Source: an uncultured archaeon
GTDB taxonomy: Archaea; Thermoproteota; Bathyarchaeia; TCS64
Direction: 5' to 3'
DNA length: 55,864 bases
Assembly (NCBI GenBank): GCA_938048735.1
Contig: CALIUM010000004.1
Span: forward strand, 1-55,864
A program made the position numbers and the translations under genes. The notes below the pieces were generated by a model. The model had not been told where the DNA came from. It ran no database searches and worked only from the letters and a program-made list of their open reading frames with translations. Positions within the stretch are counted from its first letter, which is position 1, and each line of letters starts with the position of its first letter. Of the stretch, positions 34,486-43,600 are shown piece by piece.

Positions 34486-35858
34486 ATGTCGATTAAAGAT
34501 GTTCTCATGGGTGTTCCGGATTATAGGGAGTTCATGTCCATTGACGAGCTTAATGAGAGCTCCCTCCTCCTCGATGAGAGGCATCCTGAGGTGGTGAGAC
34601 TTTTCAAGTTAGGCGAATCGGCTAGGGGGGAGCCGATATATGCCCTGAGGGTTGGGGAGGGAGCCCTTAAGGCCGTCCTAATAGGTTTCCCCCACCCAAA
34701 TGAGCCTATTGGCAGCCTGACCATCGAGTATCTATCGAATAGGCTGGCCGAGGATGAAGGGCTGAGGAGGGAGCTGTGATTCACCTGGTACTTCATAAAG
34801 GCTGCAGATGTCGACGGGGCTCGGCTTAACGAGGGCTGGTTAAGGGTGAGTACGATAACATAAGGCACATGCTCAACTTCTATAGGACTCCAGGATACAG
34901 GCAGGTTGAGTGGACCTTCCCTGTTGAGTACAAGACCCTCAATTGGAACACCCCTTCACCCGAGACTCAGGCCGTGATGAACCTGATAGACTCTGCTAAG
35001 CCCGACCTTGTCTATTCTCTCCATAACTCCGCCTTCGGGGGTGTCTACTTCTACGTCTCAGAGCCATGTCCACCTTTATACCCTAGGCTTCAGGGGTTAG
35101 CGGCCTCGGAGGGCCTCCCCCTCCACCTTGGAGAGCCTGAGGCGCCGTATATGAAGCGTCTGGATGACGCGGTCTTCCAGCTTCCCCCAATGAGCGAGAT
35201 ATACGACTTCTACGAGAAACATGGGACAGATGATCCGGCGAGCATAATTAATCATGGGACGAGTGCCATGGATTATGCCAAGAGGGTGAGCGGGGCCTTC
35301 ACCATAATCTGCGAGTTACCCTACATATATGACGAGAAGATATTCGACACCAGGCCCACCGATGTGGTTAGGAGGGAGGCGATCCTCAGGGGTATAGAGC
35401 TCTCCATGAAGGTTTTCAAGAGGGTTGAGGGGTGCTGGAGGGCCTTTGAAGGAGAGCTTGACTCCACCTCGCCCTTCTACGAGGTGGTTCTAGAGTACCT
35501 CAAGCGGCATGAGCGTCAGATGGAGGCCAAGCGGAGGTGGGCTGAGAGGGACCCATCCCTAGACAGGCCCGCCACCGCCTCGGAGCTCTTCAACAACATC
35601 ACCATAACCAGATACTACTCCATGAGGATCATAGGCCAGCTGATACGCCTAATAGACGATGGTTTGAAGCTTAATCCGAAAGGGAACCTCAAGATGGAGA
35701 GGAGCTCTCTCTTAGAGGAGCTTAACAGGATGAACTTAGATCTGGAGAAGGAGTCCAAGTATCGGGTTATACCCATCCAGAAGTTGGTGAGAGTTCAGGT
35801 TGGAGCAGCCTTGGAAGCCATAGAGTATTTAAAGTCTCGCCCGCATCCCTCCACTTAG
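34486..35858 (+). pseudogene. M14 zinc carboxypeptidase interrupted by an in-frame TGA and a frameshift
   Basis: The first 97 residues from ATG 34486 contain the zinc motif GFPHPNEPIG (His70, Glu73) and end at TGA 34777-34779 inside a conserved stretch: EL-stop-FTWYFIKAADVDGARLNEGW. A second lesion near 34841-34846 shifts the frame, and coding resumes as GEYDNIRHMLNFYRTPGY to the stop at 35858. The third zinc ligand (LVYSLHNSAFGGVY) and the catalytic glutamate (FTIICELPYIYD) are intact in the second part. The joined protein would be about 455 residues. All catalytic residues survive, so decay is recent, or the lesions are sequencing errors. Confidence 0.8.
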
Positions 35859-36170
35859 ATAGATAGGGGGGATTATCAATAAATCGACGACATGTACGGC
35901 CTCATGACGAATGTAGAGGTGGGCCTCTTTCCAGAGCCCTTTTGAAAATCCAATATTAAGATCTATTACAGATTCGAGTTCTCATCCAGCCTCAAGGCTT
36001 CGTGCTTGGGCTCGAGGCTCTCATTCCAAAGAAGTCTGCTAGGGAGGTGAATCCCTCAACTTGACAGAGAGATGGCCCAAAATGTTCAATTTTTCCAGAG
36101 CTGGCCATCAAAGCCGATTCCAAATTCCACCTAGACCGAAAAAATTTTCAATTACATGTAAATATTTGTC
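35859..36170. other. Intergenic region without a recognised feature
   Basis: No gene is seen in these 312 bases. The AT-rich stretch AAAAAATTTTCAATTACATG (about 36140-36159) probably contains the tldD promoter, roughly 20-30 bases before TTG 36171. Confidence 0.4.
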
Positions 36171-37625
36171 TTGAGTAGTTTGTCTCAGGATTTTGCCAGT
36201 TTTATTCTGGATGAGGCCTCTAGGAGGGGCGCCAGCTACACCGATGTCAGGATCGTCAGCATCGAGAACGAGGTTTTGAATATTAGGAACGGCTCCCCGG
36301 AGCAGGTTGAGCTTCAGGGGCTGAGGGGATTCGGGGTTAGGGTTATAGTGAACGGCTCCTGGGGCTTCGCAGCCTCCGTCGACCTAAACAGGGATGAGGC
36401 CGTCAACGTGGTCAAGAGGGCTGTTGATATAGCCAGGGCAAGCTCGAGGCTGAAGAAGAGGGATGTGATTCTGGCCTGGGAGGATGCGAGGAGGGCGGAG
36501 TACTCCACACCGTACAAGAAGGATCCTTTCGAGGTTCCAATTGAGGAGAAGCTTGAGGTCTTGATGGATGCTGAGAGGAGCCTCGCGGCGTGCTCCCCCC
36601 TGATAAAGACCTCCAACAGCTACTACCGCGGCTACAGGGAGAGGAAGCTCTTCATGAGCAGCGAAGGCTCGGAGATCTCCCAAACCATAACCTGGTGCGG
36701 CGGGGGCATAATGGCGGTGGCCGTGAGGGGGGGTGAGGTCCAGGTTAGATCCTACCCCTCCTCCTTCAGGGGGGACTACTCGACCTCCGGCTACGAGTAC
36801 TTCGAGTCCCTCCACCTGGCAGACCACGCCGAGGAGGTGGGCATGGAGCTGGTGAAGCTCATGGACGCCGAGAGGTGCCCCTCGGGAGAGATGGACCTGC
36901 TTCTCACCGGGGACCAGCTGGCCCTCCAGATACATGAAAGCTGCGGCCACCCCACAGAGCTTGACAGGGTAATGGGGACTGAGGCGGATATGGCCGGCAC
37001 CAGCTTCCTCACCCCAGATAAGCTGGGGAGGTTCATGTACGGCTCGAAGAATGTGAACCTCGTCGCCGACGCCACCGTTCCAGGGGGGCTTGGAACCTTC
37101 GGCTACGACGATGAGGGGGTTAAGGCCAAGAGGGTCCACCTGGTCAGGGAGGGCCTATTTGTGGGTTATCAGACCTCGAGGGAGACGGCCGCGGCCCTAG
37201 ACCTGAAGGAGAGCAGCGGGGGGATGAGGGCGGACTCCCCTCTCTCCCTCCCAATAATCAGGATGACGAACATAAACCTCCTCCCCGGAGACTGGAAGGC
37301 CGAGGAGATCATCGAGGATACCAGGGACGGGATCCTTATGATGACCAACAGGTCCTGGAGCATAGATGACAAGAGGATAAACTTCCAGTTCGGTACGGAG
37401 GTAGGCTGGAGGATAAAGGACGGGAGCAGGGAGGCTCTGGTAAAGAACCCGACCTATATGGGGGTGACCCCGAGGTTCTGGGGCTCCTGCGACGCGGTCA
37501 GCGGGGACGACTGGAGGATGTGGGGAACCCCGAGCTGCGGGAAGGGGATTCCCGGACAGGTGATGTACGTGGGCCACGGCTGCGGGACGGCGAGGTTCAG
37601 GAGGACTAGAGTGGGGCTGATATGA
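36171..37625 (+). CDS. tldD: Metalloprotease TldD
   Basis: The 484-residue protein has the TldD metal motif HESCGHPTELDR (His255-Glu-x3-His259) and the conserved C-terminal QVMYVGHGCGTARF. TldD is the catalytic half of the TldD-TldE heterodimer, which degrades unfolded or partly unfolded peptides in the cytoplasm and matures some modified peptides. The start is TTG 36171, with another TTG three codons later. The stop overlaps the tldE ATG by four bases (ATGA), so the subunits are translationally coupled. Confidence 0.93.
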   Translation: MSSLSQDFASFILDEASRRGASYTDVRIVSIENEVLNIRNGSPEQVELQGLRGFGVRVIVNGSWGFAASVDLNRDEAVNVVKRAVDIARASSRLKKRDVILAWEDARRAEYSTPYKKDPFEVPIEEKLEVLMDAERSLAACSPLIKTSNSYYRGYRERKLFMSSEGSEISQTITWCGGGIMAVAVRGGEVQVRSYPSSFRGDYSTSGYEYFESLHLADHAEEVGMELVKLMDAERCPSGEMDLLLTGDQLALQIHESCGHPTELDRVMGTEADMAGTSFLTPDKLGRFMYGSKNVNLVADATVPGGLGTFGYDDEGVKAKRVHLVREGLFVGYQTSRETAAALDLKESSGGMRADSPLSLPIIRMTNINLLPGDWKAEEIIEDTRDGILMMTNRSWSIDDKRINFQFGTEVGWRIKDGSREALVKNPTYMGVTPRFWGSCDAVSGDDWRMWGTPSCGKGIPGQVMYVGHGCGTARFRRTRVGLI

Positions 37626-39016
37626 CTAGAGGTGGTTGGATGGTCCTAGATAGGCTTCTGGATCTGGCCGAGAGGGCTGTTAAAACTGCTTTGAGGATGG
37701 GGGCCCACCAGTCCCAGGCATCATCCTTCATCCTCGACGCGGCCCTGACAAGGTACGCGAACTCCCAGATCCACCAGAACGTCGCCTTCAGGTCTGGAGG
37801 GATCTCCATCAGGGTGGTCCTCCAGGACAAGAGGATGGGAGACATAGAGGCCTTCACCCTCGAGGAGGAGGGGGCTGAGAAGGCCGTTGAGGACGCCATA
37901 AGGATAGCCAGGGCATCGAGGCCAAATCCGGACTTCAAAGGCCTGCCGGAGCCAATGCCTTGGGGCCCCTTGGAGGGGGCCTTCGACGAGGAGACCTCCC
38001 TCTGCACACCCCACGACAGGGTTCAGATGGTGAGGGAGGCCATAGAGACAGCCCACGCCAGGTCGCCCCTGGTTAGGGCTGTGGCTGGGAACCTCTCCAC
38101 AAACTCGGCTTACTTCGCGGTGGTCAACTCCCTGGGGGTCTCGGCCAGGGCTTCCCTGACCACCGCGGGCATGAAGACGACGGTCATCTCAGAGCTCGAA
38201 GGGAGTGAGGGGTTCAGCACGGCCGAGAGCTACTCCAGAAGGGTGGGGGACATAGACCCAGCCCAGCTCGCGGATGAGGCTGCCGAGAGGTCTGTTAAGG
38301 GGGTTAAACCCGTGAGGGCTCAGCTAGGGGATTACGAGGTCGTCTTATCCCCCCTCGCGGTTAGGGCTCTATTCACCTACATATCCAGTATGGGGTTCTC
38401 AGCATCCTCATACCAGGATGGGAGCTCCTTCGTCAGGTACTTCACAGGCCAGAGGGTCTTCGACGAGAAGCTGAACGTCAAGGACGACGCGTTTGACCCC
38501 AGAACCCTCTACATGCTCCCCATAGACGGGGAGGGTGTTCCCAAGAGCAGGATGAAACTCATAGCCTCAGGCGAGGCGCTCTTGGATGGTATCTGCTATG
38601 ACTCCCTAAGGGCTGGCAGAGAGAATAAGAAGAGCACAGGCCATTCACCTCCACCCATAGGTAGGAGGCTCCTCGACCGCCCGGTTCCATACAACGTTGT
38701 AGTGGACCCCGGAGACTCGAACTTGGATGAGATGATAGAGGAGACGAAGTATGGGCTGTTCATAACCGACCTATGGTACATAAGGCCCGTCGAGCCCACG
38801 AGGGTCGTCTTGACAGGGCTGACCAGAGACGGGACCTTCCTCATAGAGGATGGAGAGCTCTCGAAACCGGTCTTGAACCTCAGATTCACCGACAGCATGC
38901 TCTCAGCCCTCTCAGAGATCCCCCTCCTGGGCGAGGAGGTTAAGACCTTCGAGACCAACGCCGTGCCCGCGATGAAGCTGAAGAAGATAAGGTTCGTGGG
39001 AGTATCAGCCTACTAG
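37622..39016 (+). CDS. tldE: TldD partner protein TldE (PmbA)
   Basis: The 464-residue protein is a TldD/PmbA homologue without the HExxxH motif, as expected of TldE. Recognisable parts are YANSQIHQNVAFRSGGISIR near the N terminus and the C-terminal FITDLWYIRPVEPTRVVLTG with ETNAVPAMKLKKIRF. It forms the protease chamber with TldD. ATG 37622 overlaps the tldD stop; a Met at residue 7 is an alternative start. Confidence 0.93.
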   Translation: MTRGGWMVLDRLLDLAERAVKTALRMGAHQSQASSFILDAALTRYANSQIHQNVAFRSGGISIRVVLQDKRMGDIEAFTLEEEGAEKAVEDAIRIARASRPNPDFKGLPEPMPWGPLEGAFDEETSLCTPHDRVQMVREAIETAHARSPLVRAVAGNLSTNSAYFAVVNSLGVSARASLTTAGMKTTVISELEGSEGFSTAESYSRRVGDIDPAQLADEAAERSVKGVKPVRAQLGDYEVVLSPLAVRALFTYISSMGFSASSYQDGSSFVRYFTGQRVFDEKLNVKDDAFDPRTLYMLPIDGEGVPKSRMKLIASGEALLDGICYDSLRAGRENKKSTGHSPPPIGRRLLDRPVPYNVVVDPGDSNLDEMIEETKYGLFITDLWYIRPVEPTRVVLTGLTRDGTFLIEDGELSKPVLNLRFTDSMLSALSEIPLLGEEVKTFETNAVPAMKLKKIRFVGVSAY

Positions 39017-39345
39017 CCTCAAAAATCTTAACCCTCTATTTTTATAGACCTCTATCAGAACCATAATCATCATCCCCTTTAGATCTAAATAGAAGAGATA
39101 ATGGAGAAAATTTAAATTAGTGCCACCTATAATAAAACTTATTAATAGAAAAAGGAAAAAAATAAATAAAGAATGTGGTAATAATTTTATAGATTTAATT
39201 AGATGCTATGATTATCTGTTGAGAGTTAAAACTTGGTCTATGGGTATAGGAGATTAAGTCAAGCAGTTGAGATGTTCATGTTCTTAGATGTTGAACAGTC
39301 ATTCTAAAGCCTAGCATTATATCGACCACTAGTTCAACATTCCCA
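39017..39345. other. AT-rich intergenic and promoter region
   Basis: No gene is seen. The stretch is AT-rich, has A runs near 39150-39170, and ends in a TATA box (CATTATATCG, 39315-39324) flanked by a long inverted repeat, listed separately. Confidence 0.45.
39288..39340 (+). promoter_or_regulatory. Inverted repeat flanking the TATA box of the beta-propeller gene
   Basis: ATGTTGAAC (39288-39296) and GTTCAACAT (39332-39340) are perfect 9-base inverted repeats, centres 44 bases apart, one on each side of the TATA box at 39315-39324. The right arm overlaps the predicted transcription start. This is the arrangement expected of a regulator that binds both sides of a core promoter, possibly with looping (inference). 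Confidence 0.5.
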
Positions 39346-39354
39346 TTGATAGGA

Positions 39355-41262
39355 ATGTTCGATGAGTTAAATATAAGAAGTGCTGTATCGCTTGCCTTCG
39401 CTCTACTCCTCCTGAGTAGCCTTGTGGTGGCCATATTCAACTGGAGGAGCATATACCTCCCCCACGAGCCTCTATTAGACCCCAGCCCTCTGAAGAGGTT
39501 CTCCTCCGATGATGAGTTGAGGGCCTTCCTTAACCGGAGCTGTCCAGGGAGTGCGATCTTCTATGGACCCCTTGGCTGGCGGATACCAAGGGGGACGATA
39601 TCTCTGAGTCAAGCGTTGAGTGCAAAGATGGAGGCTATACCTGAGGCTCCCGATTACTCTGGCACCAATATTCAGGTTGAGGGGGTTGACGAGGCAGACC
39701 TGGTGAAGACGGATGGTAGATATATCTACATCTCAGCAAACAGCTCCATCGTTATCGTTAGGGCCTATCCACCAGAAAGTGCGGAGGTTCTCTCCAGTAT
39801 CCCCCTAAACCGCTCCGTTAGTGAGGTATTCTTGAACGGGGATAAGCTTGCCGTCTTCCTCCTAGAAGGGCCGTCGAAATATGTCTTTACCCCTAGGAGG
39901 TTGATGGCTCCACTGTTTGAGGCATCGACCATTGTCAAGATCTTCGACATCTCTAACAGGTCTCATCCTGTGGAGGAGAGGAGCATAGAGGTTGATGGAT
40001 ACTACGTGAGTTCGAGGATGATAGGGGAGTACATCTATCTGGTCACGATTCAGCCCGCCTATCTTAAGGGCGGTGAGGTGGCCACCCCGAAGATAAGGAC
40101 GAGGGAACTAGTCGTAACCATCCCGGTATCATCCATATACTATGCCAACTATACTGACGGCTCATATGCCTACACAAACATCTTCTCCATGAGCATATCG
40201 GATCCAGGGAAGCCCTTAAACCATGAGTCCTTCCTTGTAGGGGCTTCAAGCTGCATCTACGTTTCCACCAGCCATATCTACATAACGGTCCCGAGATATG
40301 AGCAACTAGGGGCTGGAAGGGTTGAGGAGAGCTCCATATACAAGATAAGGATCGATGATGGGAAGATACTTCACGTGGCTGGGGGCGAGGTCCCTGGATG
40401 GGTACTGAACCAGTTCTCCATGGACGAGTTCAACGGCTACTTCAGGATAGCAACAACGATGGGGAGGTACTTGGGCGAGGCTGTGAGGCTGAGGAATAAT
40501 GTGTACATCCTGAACTCTAGCCTAGGCATCGTTGGGAGGCTTGAGGGGCTGGCCCCCGGTGAGGAGATCTACTCAACCAGGTTTATTGGCTCCAAGTGCT
40601 ATCTAGTAACCTTCAAGAAGGTTGACCCCCTCTTCGTCTTGGACCTGAGCAGCCCCACCAATCCGAAGGTGCTCGGAAGGTTGAAGATCCCGGGGTACTC
40701 CAACTACCTCCACCCATATGATGAAGGCCACCTGATAGGCATCGGAAAGGAGACCGTCGAGGCCGAAGGGGGAGGCTTCGCTTGGTATCAGGGAGTGAAG
40801 ATATCCCTATTCGATGTCAGCGATGTGGAGAACCCGAAGGAGTTGGCAAAATACACGGTTGGAGATAGAGGGACGGACTCCCCAGTTTTGAGGGATCATA
40901 AGGCACTTTTATTCATCAGGCCTAGGGGCGTGCTCGTGCTCCCGATACTGGAGGCTAGGATAAACCCTGGGGCCTATCCCGGAGGGGTTCCACCCAACGC
41001 CCAGGGCAACTACATATATCAGGGAGCCTACATCTTCAGGGTATCCCTGGAGGGTGGAATAGAGCTCTTGGGCAGGATCACCCACATGGATGGCATTGAT
41101 GATCTGGCCAGGAGCGGCCTCTACTTCGAATCCCCTTACTCTGTTAAGAGGGCGCTCTACATCGAGGATACAATTTACACCATATCGGATAGGATGATTA
41201 AGATGAACAGCCTAGAAACTCTAAAAGAGATCAACAGGATCATACTTCCACAGCAATATTGA
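39355..41262 (+). CDS. Secreted beta-propeller-domain protein
   Basis: From ATG 39355 the product is 635 residues: an N-terminal membrane segment (AVSLAFALLLLSSLVVAIF) and an extracellular domain with the family hallmark YSGTNIQVEGVDEADLVKTD, followed by propeller repeats (SSIVIVRAYPPES, KIFDISNRSHPVEER, SLFDVSDVENPKELAKY). Members of this family are predicted surface or secreted propellers of unknown function. An in-frame TTG lies three codons upstream (39346); the TATA spacing allows either. The gene is monocistronic. Confidence 0.82.
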   Translation: MFDELNIRSAVSLAFALLLLSSLVVAIFNWRSIYLPHEPLLDPSPLKRFSSDDELRAFLNRSCPGSAIFYGPLGWRIPRGTISLSQALSAKMEAIPEAPDYSGTNIQVEGVDEADLVKTDGRYIYISANSSIVIVRAYPPESAEVLSSIPLNRSVSEVFLNGDKLAVFLLEGPSKYVFTPRRLMAPLFEASTIVKIFDISNRSHPVEERSIEVDGYYVSSRMIGEYIYLVTIQPAYLKGGEVATPKIRTRELVVTIPVSSIYYANYTDGSYAYTNIFSMSISDPGKPLNHESFLVGASSCIYVSTSHIYITVPRYEQLGAGRVEESSIYKIRIDDGKILHVAGGEVPGWVLNQFSMDEFNGYFRIATTMGRYLGEAVRLRNNVYILNSSLGIVGRLEGLAPGEEIYSTRFIGSKCYLVTFKKVDPLFVLDLSSPTNPKVLGRLKIPGYSNYLHPYDEGHLIGIGKETVEAEGGGFAWYQGVKISLFDVSDVENPKELAKYTVGDRGTDSPVLRDHKALLFIRPRGVLVLPILEARINPGAYPGGVPPNAQGNYIYQGAYIFRVSLEGGIELLGRITHMDGIDDLARSGLYFESPYSVKRALYIEDTIYTISDRMIKMNSLETLKEINRIILPQQY

Positions 41263-41338
41263 AATACCTCAATTTTCTGCTTTTATGGTCGGCTGCAATC
41301 CTTTTAGAGGGGTTCACCATCTAAAGGATGGGGTTGGG

Positions 41339-42640
41339 ATGCTGGACATAAAGCTGATCAGGGAGCATCCGGAGCAGGTGCGGCAGAACATCGCTAGGAG
41401 GAATGACCCCGAGAAGCTTAGGCTCCTAGATGAGGTCATAGAGCTGGACAGGAGATGGAGGGAGCTGACAACCAAGGTGAACGAGCTCAGGAGGAGACGG
41501 AACGAGCTGAGCGAGGAGATCGGGCGCCTCATCAAGGAGGGCAGGGACCCCTCAGAGCTGAGGAGGATGGCGGAGATGATACCAGAGATGATCAAAGAGG
41601 CCGAGGCGGAGAGAGACGAGTGCTGGGAGAGGGTGAGGAATGGCTTGATGAGGCTTCCCAACCTCCTTCACGAGTCGGTGCCATACGGCGTGGATGAGAG
41701 CCAGAACGTGGAGGTGAGGAGGTGGGGTGAACCTCCAAGGTTCTCCTTCCAGCCCAGGAGCCACGTCGAGGTCGCCTCCTCCCTCGGCCTCATAGACCTC
41801 GAGAGGGCGGCGAAGGTCTCTGGGGCGGGCTTCTACTACCTAAAGAATGAATTGGTCCTCCTCGACTACGCGATAATCCGCTTCGCCGTGGACCACCTCC
41901 TCTCGAAGGGCTACAGCCTCATAGAGCCCCCCTTCATGCTCAGGAGGAGGCCCTACGAGGGGGCCACGGACCTCTCTGACTTCGAGAAGGTGATGTACAA
42001 GGTTGAGGGGGAGGATCTATACCTGATAGCGACGAGCGAGCACTCCATCGCGGCGATGTTCATGGATGAGGTCCTCAACGCGGAGGACCTGCCCATTAAG
42101 CTCGTGGGGGTGAGCCCATGCTTCAGGAGGGAGGTTGGAACCCATGGAAAGTACACGAAGGGCCTATTCAGGGTCCACCAGTTCAACAAGGTCGAGCAGT
42201 TCATATTCTGCCTCCCCGAGCAGAGCTGGGAGCTCCACGAGGAGCTCCAGCGGAACAGTGAGGAGCTATACCAATTGCTCGGCCTCCACTACAGGGTGAT
42301 GAATGTCTGCACCGGGGACATAGGAAGCTTAGCGGCGAAGAAGTATGACATAGAGGTCTGGATGGCCGATGGGGTTTACAGGGAGAGCGGGAGCAACAGC
42401 AACTGCACGGACTACCAAGCGAGGAGGCTCAACATCAGGTATAGGCTCAAGGAGGGGCAGCCCCCAGCCGGCTATGTCCACACCCTGAACAACACCGCCC
42501 TCGCCACAAGCAGGACGATGCTCGCCATCTTGGAGCAGTACCAGCAGGAGGATGGCTCAGTTATAGTTCCAGAGCCCCTGAGGAAGTACATGAATGGCAT
42601 CGAACGCATAGAGGGGATTCTGAACCCCCTGAAGCTGTGA
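41339..42640 (+). CDS. serS: Seryl-tRNA synthetase
   Basis: The product (433 residues from ATG 41339) begins MLDIKLIREHPEQVRQN, followed by the long two-helix arm (about residues 25-100) that grips the tRNA-Ser variable arm, then the class II core with motif 2 FRREVGTHGKYTKGLFRVH and motif 3 TLNNTALATSRTMLA. It is the common bacterial-type SerRS, not the methanogen form. A frame opening at 41285 adds 18 residues (MVGCNPFRGVHH) unlike the family; a TATA-like element close to 41280 would place transcription inside that extension. Confidence 0.95.
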   Translation: MLDIKLIREHPEQVRQNIARRNDPEKLRLLDEVIELDRRWRELTTKVNELRRRRNELSEEIGRLIKEGRDPSELRRMAEMIPEMIKEAEAERDECWERVRNGLMRLPNLLHESVPYGVDESQNVEVRRWGEPPRFSFQPRSHVEVASSLGLIDLERAAKVSGAGFYYLKNELVLLDYAIIRFAVDHLLSKGYSLIEPPFMLRRRPYEGATDLSDFEKVMYKVEGEDLYLIATSEHSIAAMFMDEVLNAEDLPIKLVGVSPCFRREVGTHGKYTKGLFRVHQFNKVEQFIFCLPEQSWELHEELQRNSEELYQLLGLHYRVMNVCTGDIGSLAAKKYDIEVWMADGVYRESGSNSNCTDYQARRLNIRYRLKEGQPPAGYVHTLNNTALATSRTMLAILEQYQQEDGSVIVPEPLRKYMNGIERIEGILNPLKL

Positions 42641-42690
42641 TGGCTCCTTCGATGAGGAGAGAGCCTAGAGCATCAATATTAGACTGGGCT

Positions 42691-43102
42691 TCACTCTTTT
42701 AGAAATACAATTTCCACGTCGAATGGTCTTCTTTCTATCTCCCTAGGGAGTTCCTCCTCCTTCCTCGCGAAAACGGCCTTGGCCTTGTTCAGCTTAGCTG
42801 TGGCGATACACCCGCAGTCGGCTGAGGAGATAGCTCTTTCACATTTGATCCTACCTATCTCTTTAGCAAGCTCTGTTGTGCTGCAGATTTTTAACACTTG
42901 AGATCTCAGCATGATGTTTATTTTTTTCCTCCGCGAATTCAATTCCTCTTAATCTACATAGTACATAGAATATTTCGGATATGGCAAATATGGAGCAGTT
43001 CACCGTCTCCTCAGCCCTCAATGTCTCGAAGTACTTCTTTAGGCCTCTTCAGCTTCCGTCCCCATGAGATACTCTAAAAGGGCGCTTAAGCGCGGTATCT
43101 CC
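42691..43102 (-). pseudogene. vapC: vapC (PIN toxin), three-part frameshifted remnant
   Basis: Three successive minus-strand frames rebuild a PIN toxin: IPRLSALLEYLMGTEAEEA from about 43102, ending in TAA; KKYFETLRAEETVNCS, then SEIFYVLCRLRGIEFAEE; and finally an 83-residue frame with KICSTTELAKEIGRIKCERA, ISSADCGCIATAKLNKAK and FDVEIVFLKE. The acidic residues of the C-terminal half (SADCG) survive, but the toxin cannot be made in one piece. It follows a frameshifted antitoxin. Confidence 0.8.
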
Positions 43103-43350
43103 CCTCAACTCTTCCAAGCCTTTCATCCTCCCTATAAGCTCCTTAAGGAGGGTGAGGGCTTCATCCTCCATCCCTAAACATCCGAAGAGGGAGAGCATCC
43201 CCGAGACATCCCTATTCGCTGAGCGATAGATGTTTATCAGGTGCTTTATGACATCATTTAGGGAGGTTCTCCTACCCAGCTTAGACTGCAGCTCAGCTGC
43301 AATATAGAAGAGCTCCCTCTTTACTCTCTTTCCACCTTAATAGTGGACAT
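43049..43350 (-). pseudogene. VapB-like ribbon-helix-helix antitoxin, frameshifted
   Basis: From ATG 43350 the frame gives MSTIKVERE and then TAA. A one-base shift restores VKRELFYIAAELQSKLGRR, TSLNDVIKHLINIYRSANR and about 60 more helical residues to the stop at 43049. The short strand followed by TSLNDVIKHL is a ribbon-helix-helix pattern. It overlaps the vapC remnant, as in intact vapBC pairs. Confidence 0.7.
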
Positions 43351-43588
43351 GTTCCCACTTTCTACAGTATCTATAGAAAATATAAAGGCTTTCCATGAAG
43401 AAGCCATGAACGATGTTGAGTGCATAGATGGGATCCTAAAACCCCGAAGCTTTGAGGCCCTTGAACCCGGTGGACACCTAAAGCTCAGAGTTGAGTTCTC
43501 CCCACTTATATTATGGTATCATCATAAGGTGTTTCGGCTTTATAGGCTTCAGAAAGGGTTAAAGCATGAGAATTATTGGACCATCTAG
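43343..43588 (+). pseudogene. DUF104-like antitoxin remnant
   Basis: This 81-residue frame (GTG start) contains DVECIDGILKPRSFEALEPG followed by GHLKLRVEF at about residues 24-52. It resembles the N-terminal half of DUF104/AF2212-type antitoxins (a strand, DGxLKPLE, L-x-x-G, then VKIRIE). Residues before and after that segment have no resemblance, so I read it as an eroded antitoxin gene rather than a working one. It abuts the vapB remnant on the other strand. Confidence 0.4.
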
Positions 43589-43600
43589 GGGCAGTATAGA

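Noticed and set aside
34777-34779. Selenocysteine or readthrough at the in-frame TGA of the M14 gene
   Set aside because: A separate frameshift follows 65 bases later, no selenocysteine-specific element is seen, and no catalytic residue of this family is expected there.
35859-36170. Possible vapC fragment on the minus strand (SLADFFGMRA)
   Set aside because: Only one short motif-like stretch and no supporting acidic residues around it.
36384-37139. 251-residue minus-strand ORF
   Set aside because: It is antisense to tldD, whose frame has clear motifs.
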